From: JBLHGU01 sp047615875
Lineage (GTDB): Bacteria; Pseudomonadota; Gammaproteobacteria; Arenicellales; CAJQKF01
Assembly (NCBI GenBank): GCA_047615875.1
Contig: JBLHGU010000082.1
Location: 1 to 21,795 of the forward strand
DNA length: 21,795 nucleotides
Reading direction: 5' to 3'
The notes beneath the pieces are model-generated. The model was not told the DNA's origin, made no database searches, and worked only from the letters and a program-made list of their open reading frames with translations. This document shows, one piece after another, positions 21,172 through 21,795 of this stretch; position 1 is the first letter of the stretch, and every line of letters begins with the position of its first letter. Both the position numbers and the translations under genes were made by a program.

Positions 21172-21795
21172 CTAAACGGTTTTTCGAAAAGGTTGAACCA
21201 GTAGTTTATCTAATCTTTGATCTGGTTGTTGGCGAAATTCAGCAAGACCGATTAGCATCTCGTCGTGACCATCCCGTGGCTGATCTGTGTAGGTTCCAAA
21301 GAGTCGATCCCACCAGGGGATATTAAAGCCGAAATTACTATTGGTTTCTTTGTTATGCACCGAATGGTGTATGCGATGCATGTCCGGTGTGACGACGAAA
21401 AGACGCAACAGTCGGTCCAGGCCTTTTGTAATGTTCATATTGGCATGATTAAACATGGCGGCCCCGTTCAGGACTATCTCAAATATAATCACACTGATTA
21501 TCGGCGCGCCTAGAATGACAATCAGGGACATTTTAATTAGCAGCGATAGCAAGATTTCTAGCGGGTGAAATCTTAGTGCGGTAGTGACATCGAAACCGAT
21601 GTCAGAGTGATGCACTCTATGTAGTCGCCACAGCAGGGGAACTGCATGGAAAATGCGGTGCTGGAAATAAATCGCTAAATCTAGCAGAAAAAATGCTGCG
21701 ATCAGTCCCGCTGTAGTATCAGTAAGCCAGATGTTAAATAGCCCATAACCATTGACCTGGGAAAAGAAAGCTGCCCCGACCGCCCCTGCAGGTAG
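21172..21795 (-). CDS. Sterol desaturase/fatty acid hydroxylase family protein, N-terminus outside window
   Basis: The frame is open from the window edge (21795) to the stop at 21172, giving 207 C-terminal residues. The di-iron histidine motifs are all visible: QHRIFH (HxxxH), LHRVHHS (HxxHH), FNHANM, and MHRIHHS (HxxHH). Hydrophobic segments lie between them, for example LIAAFFLLDLAIYF and LIVILGAPIISVIIFEIVL. The end, NFGFNIPWWDRLFGTYTDQP, is typical. Such membrane di-iron oxygenases hydroxylate or desaturate sterols, hopanoids, carotenoids or fatty chains; the substrate here is unknown. The window cuts off the start. The trm112-like gene follows after 13 bases. Confidence 0.93.
   Translation of the reverse strand, partial: LPAGAVGAAFFSQVNGYGLFNIWLTDTTAGLIAAFFLLDLAIYFQHRIFHAVPLLWRLHRVHHSDIGFDVTTALRFHPLEILLSLLIKMSLIVILGAPIISVIIFEIVLNGAAMFNHANMNITKGLDRLLRLFVVTPDMHRIHHSVHNKETNSNFGFNIPWWDRLFGTYTDQPRDGHDEMLIGLAEFRQQPDQRLDKLLVQPFRKTV

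Overview
The window looks like chromosomal DNA of a free-living, aerobic gammaproteobacterium, probably marine. The case rests on the gene families: a YaiL/DUF2058 protein, a 93-residue PpiC parvulin, MsrPQ, class I DAHP synthase, a small Trm112/UPF0434 protein, and a cysteine-rich MNIO-modified peptide system. The organism was not identified. No rRNA, tRNA, CRISPR array, insertion sequence, integrase or phage gene was seen.

Layout. 1-154 is the start of an unknown minus-strand gene, cut by the window edge. 155-778 is the only long stretch without a clear gene; it holds possible coding remnants and ends in a 15-codon ORF. 779-3107 (+) carries a D-2-hydroxyacid dehydrogenase and an M20 N-carbamoyl-amino-acid hydrolase. 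3160-3555 (-) is a small secreted protein with a DUF4177-like C-terminus. 3729-4955 (+) is a soluble cytochrome P450. 9474 down to 4942 (-) is a six-gene block: bufferin-type peptide bufA, MNIO enzyme bufB, partner bufC, periplasmic methionine sulfoxide reductase msrP and msrQ, and an E1-like MoeB/ThiF protein. A strong hairpin terminator and a candidate promoter separate bufA from the rest. 9634-14080 holds a GNAT, a 3-hydroxyisobutyrate-dehydrogenase-like enzyme, a TSUP permease behind a frameshifted MocR/GntR regulator, and a second GNAT divergent from it. 14279-17337 holds yaiL-like, ppiC, a methyltransferase, a membrane protein and a NodB-type deacetylase. 17546-20858 (+) holds DAHP synthase, ATP sulfurylase and a CMP-sugar cytidylyltransferase. 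20898-21795 (-) is trm112-like plus a sterol-desaturase-family gene running off the edge.

How the genes work together. The most interesting unit is the bufABC-msrPQ-E1 block. MNIO enzymes with DUF2063 partners modify cysteines of small exported peptides, and bufferins are known to bind copper in the periplasm. MsrPQ repairs oxidised methionines in the same compartment, and MsrP needs molybdopterin. A MoeB-like enzyme at the end of the operon could supply that cofactor, although E1-like enzymes also act in some peptide-modification pathways. The arrangement suggests one envelope defence module against metal or oxidant stress. MocR beside TSUP, and Sat, touch sulfur metabolism but do not form a pathway here. 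All functions come from recognising motifs by eye; nothing was searched against a database.
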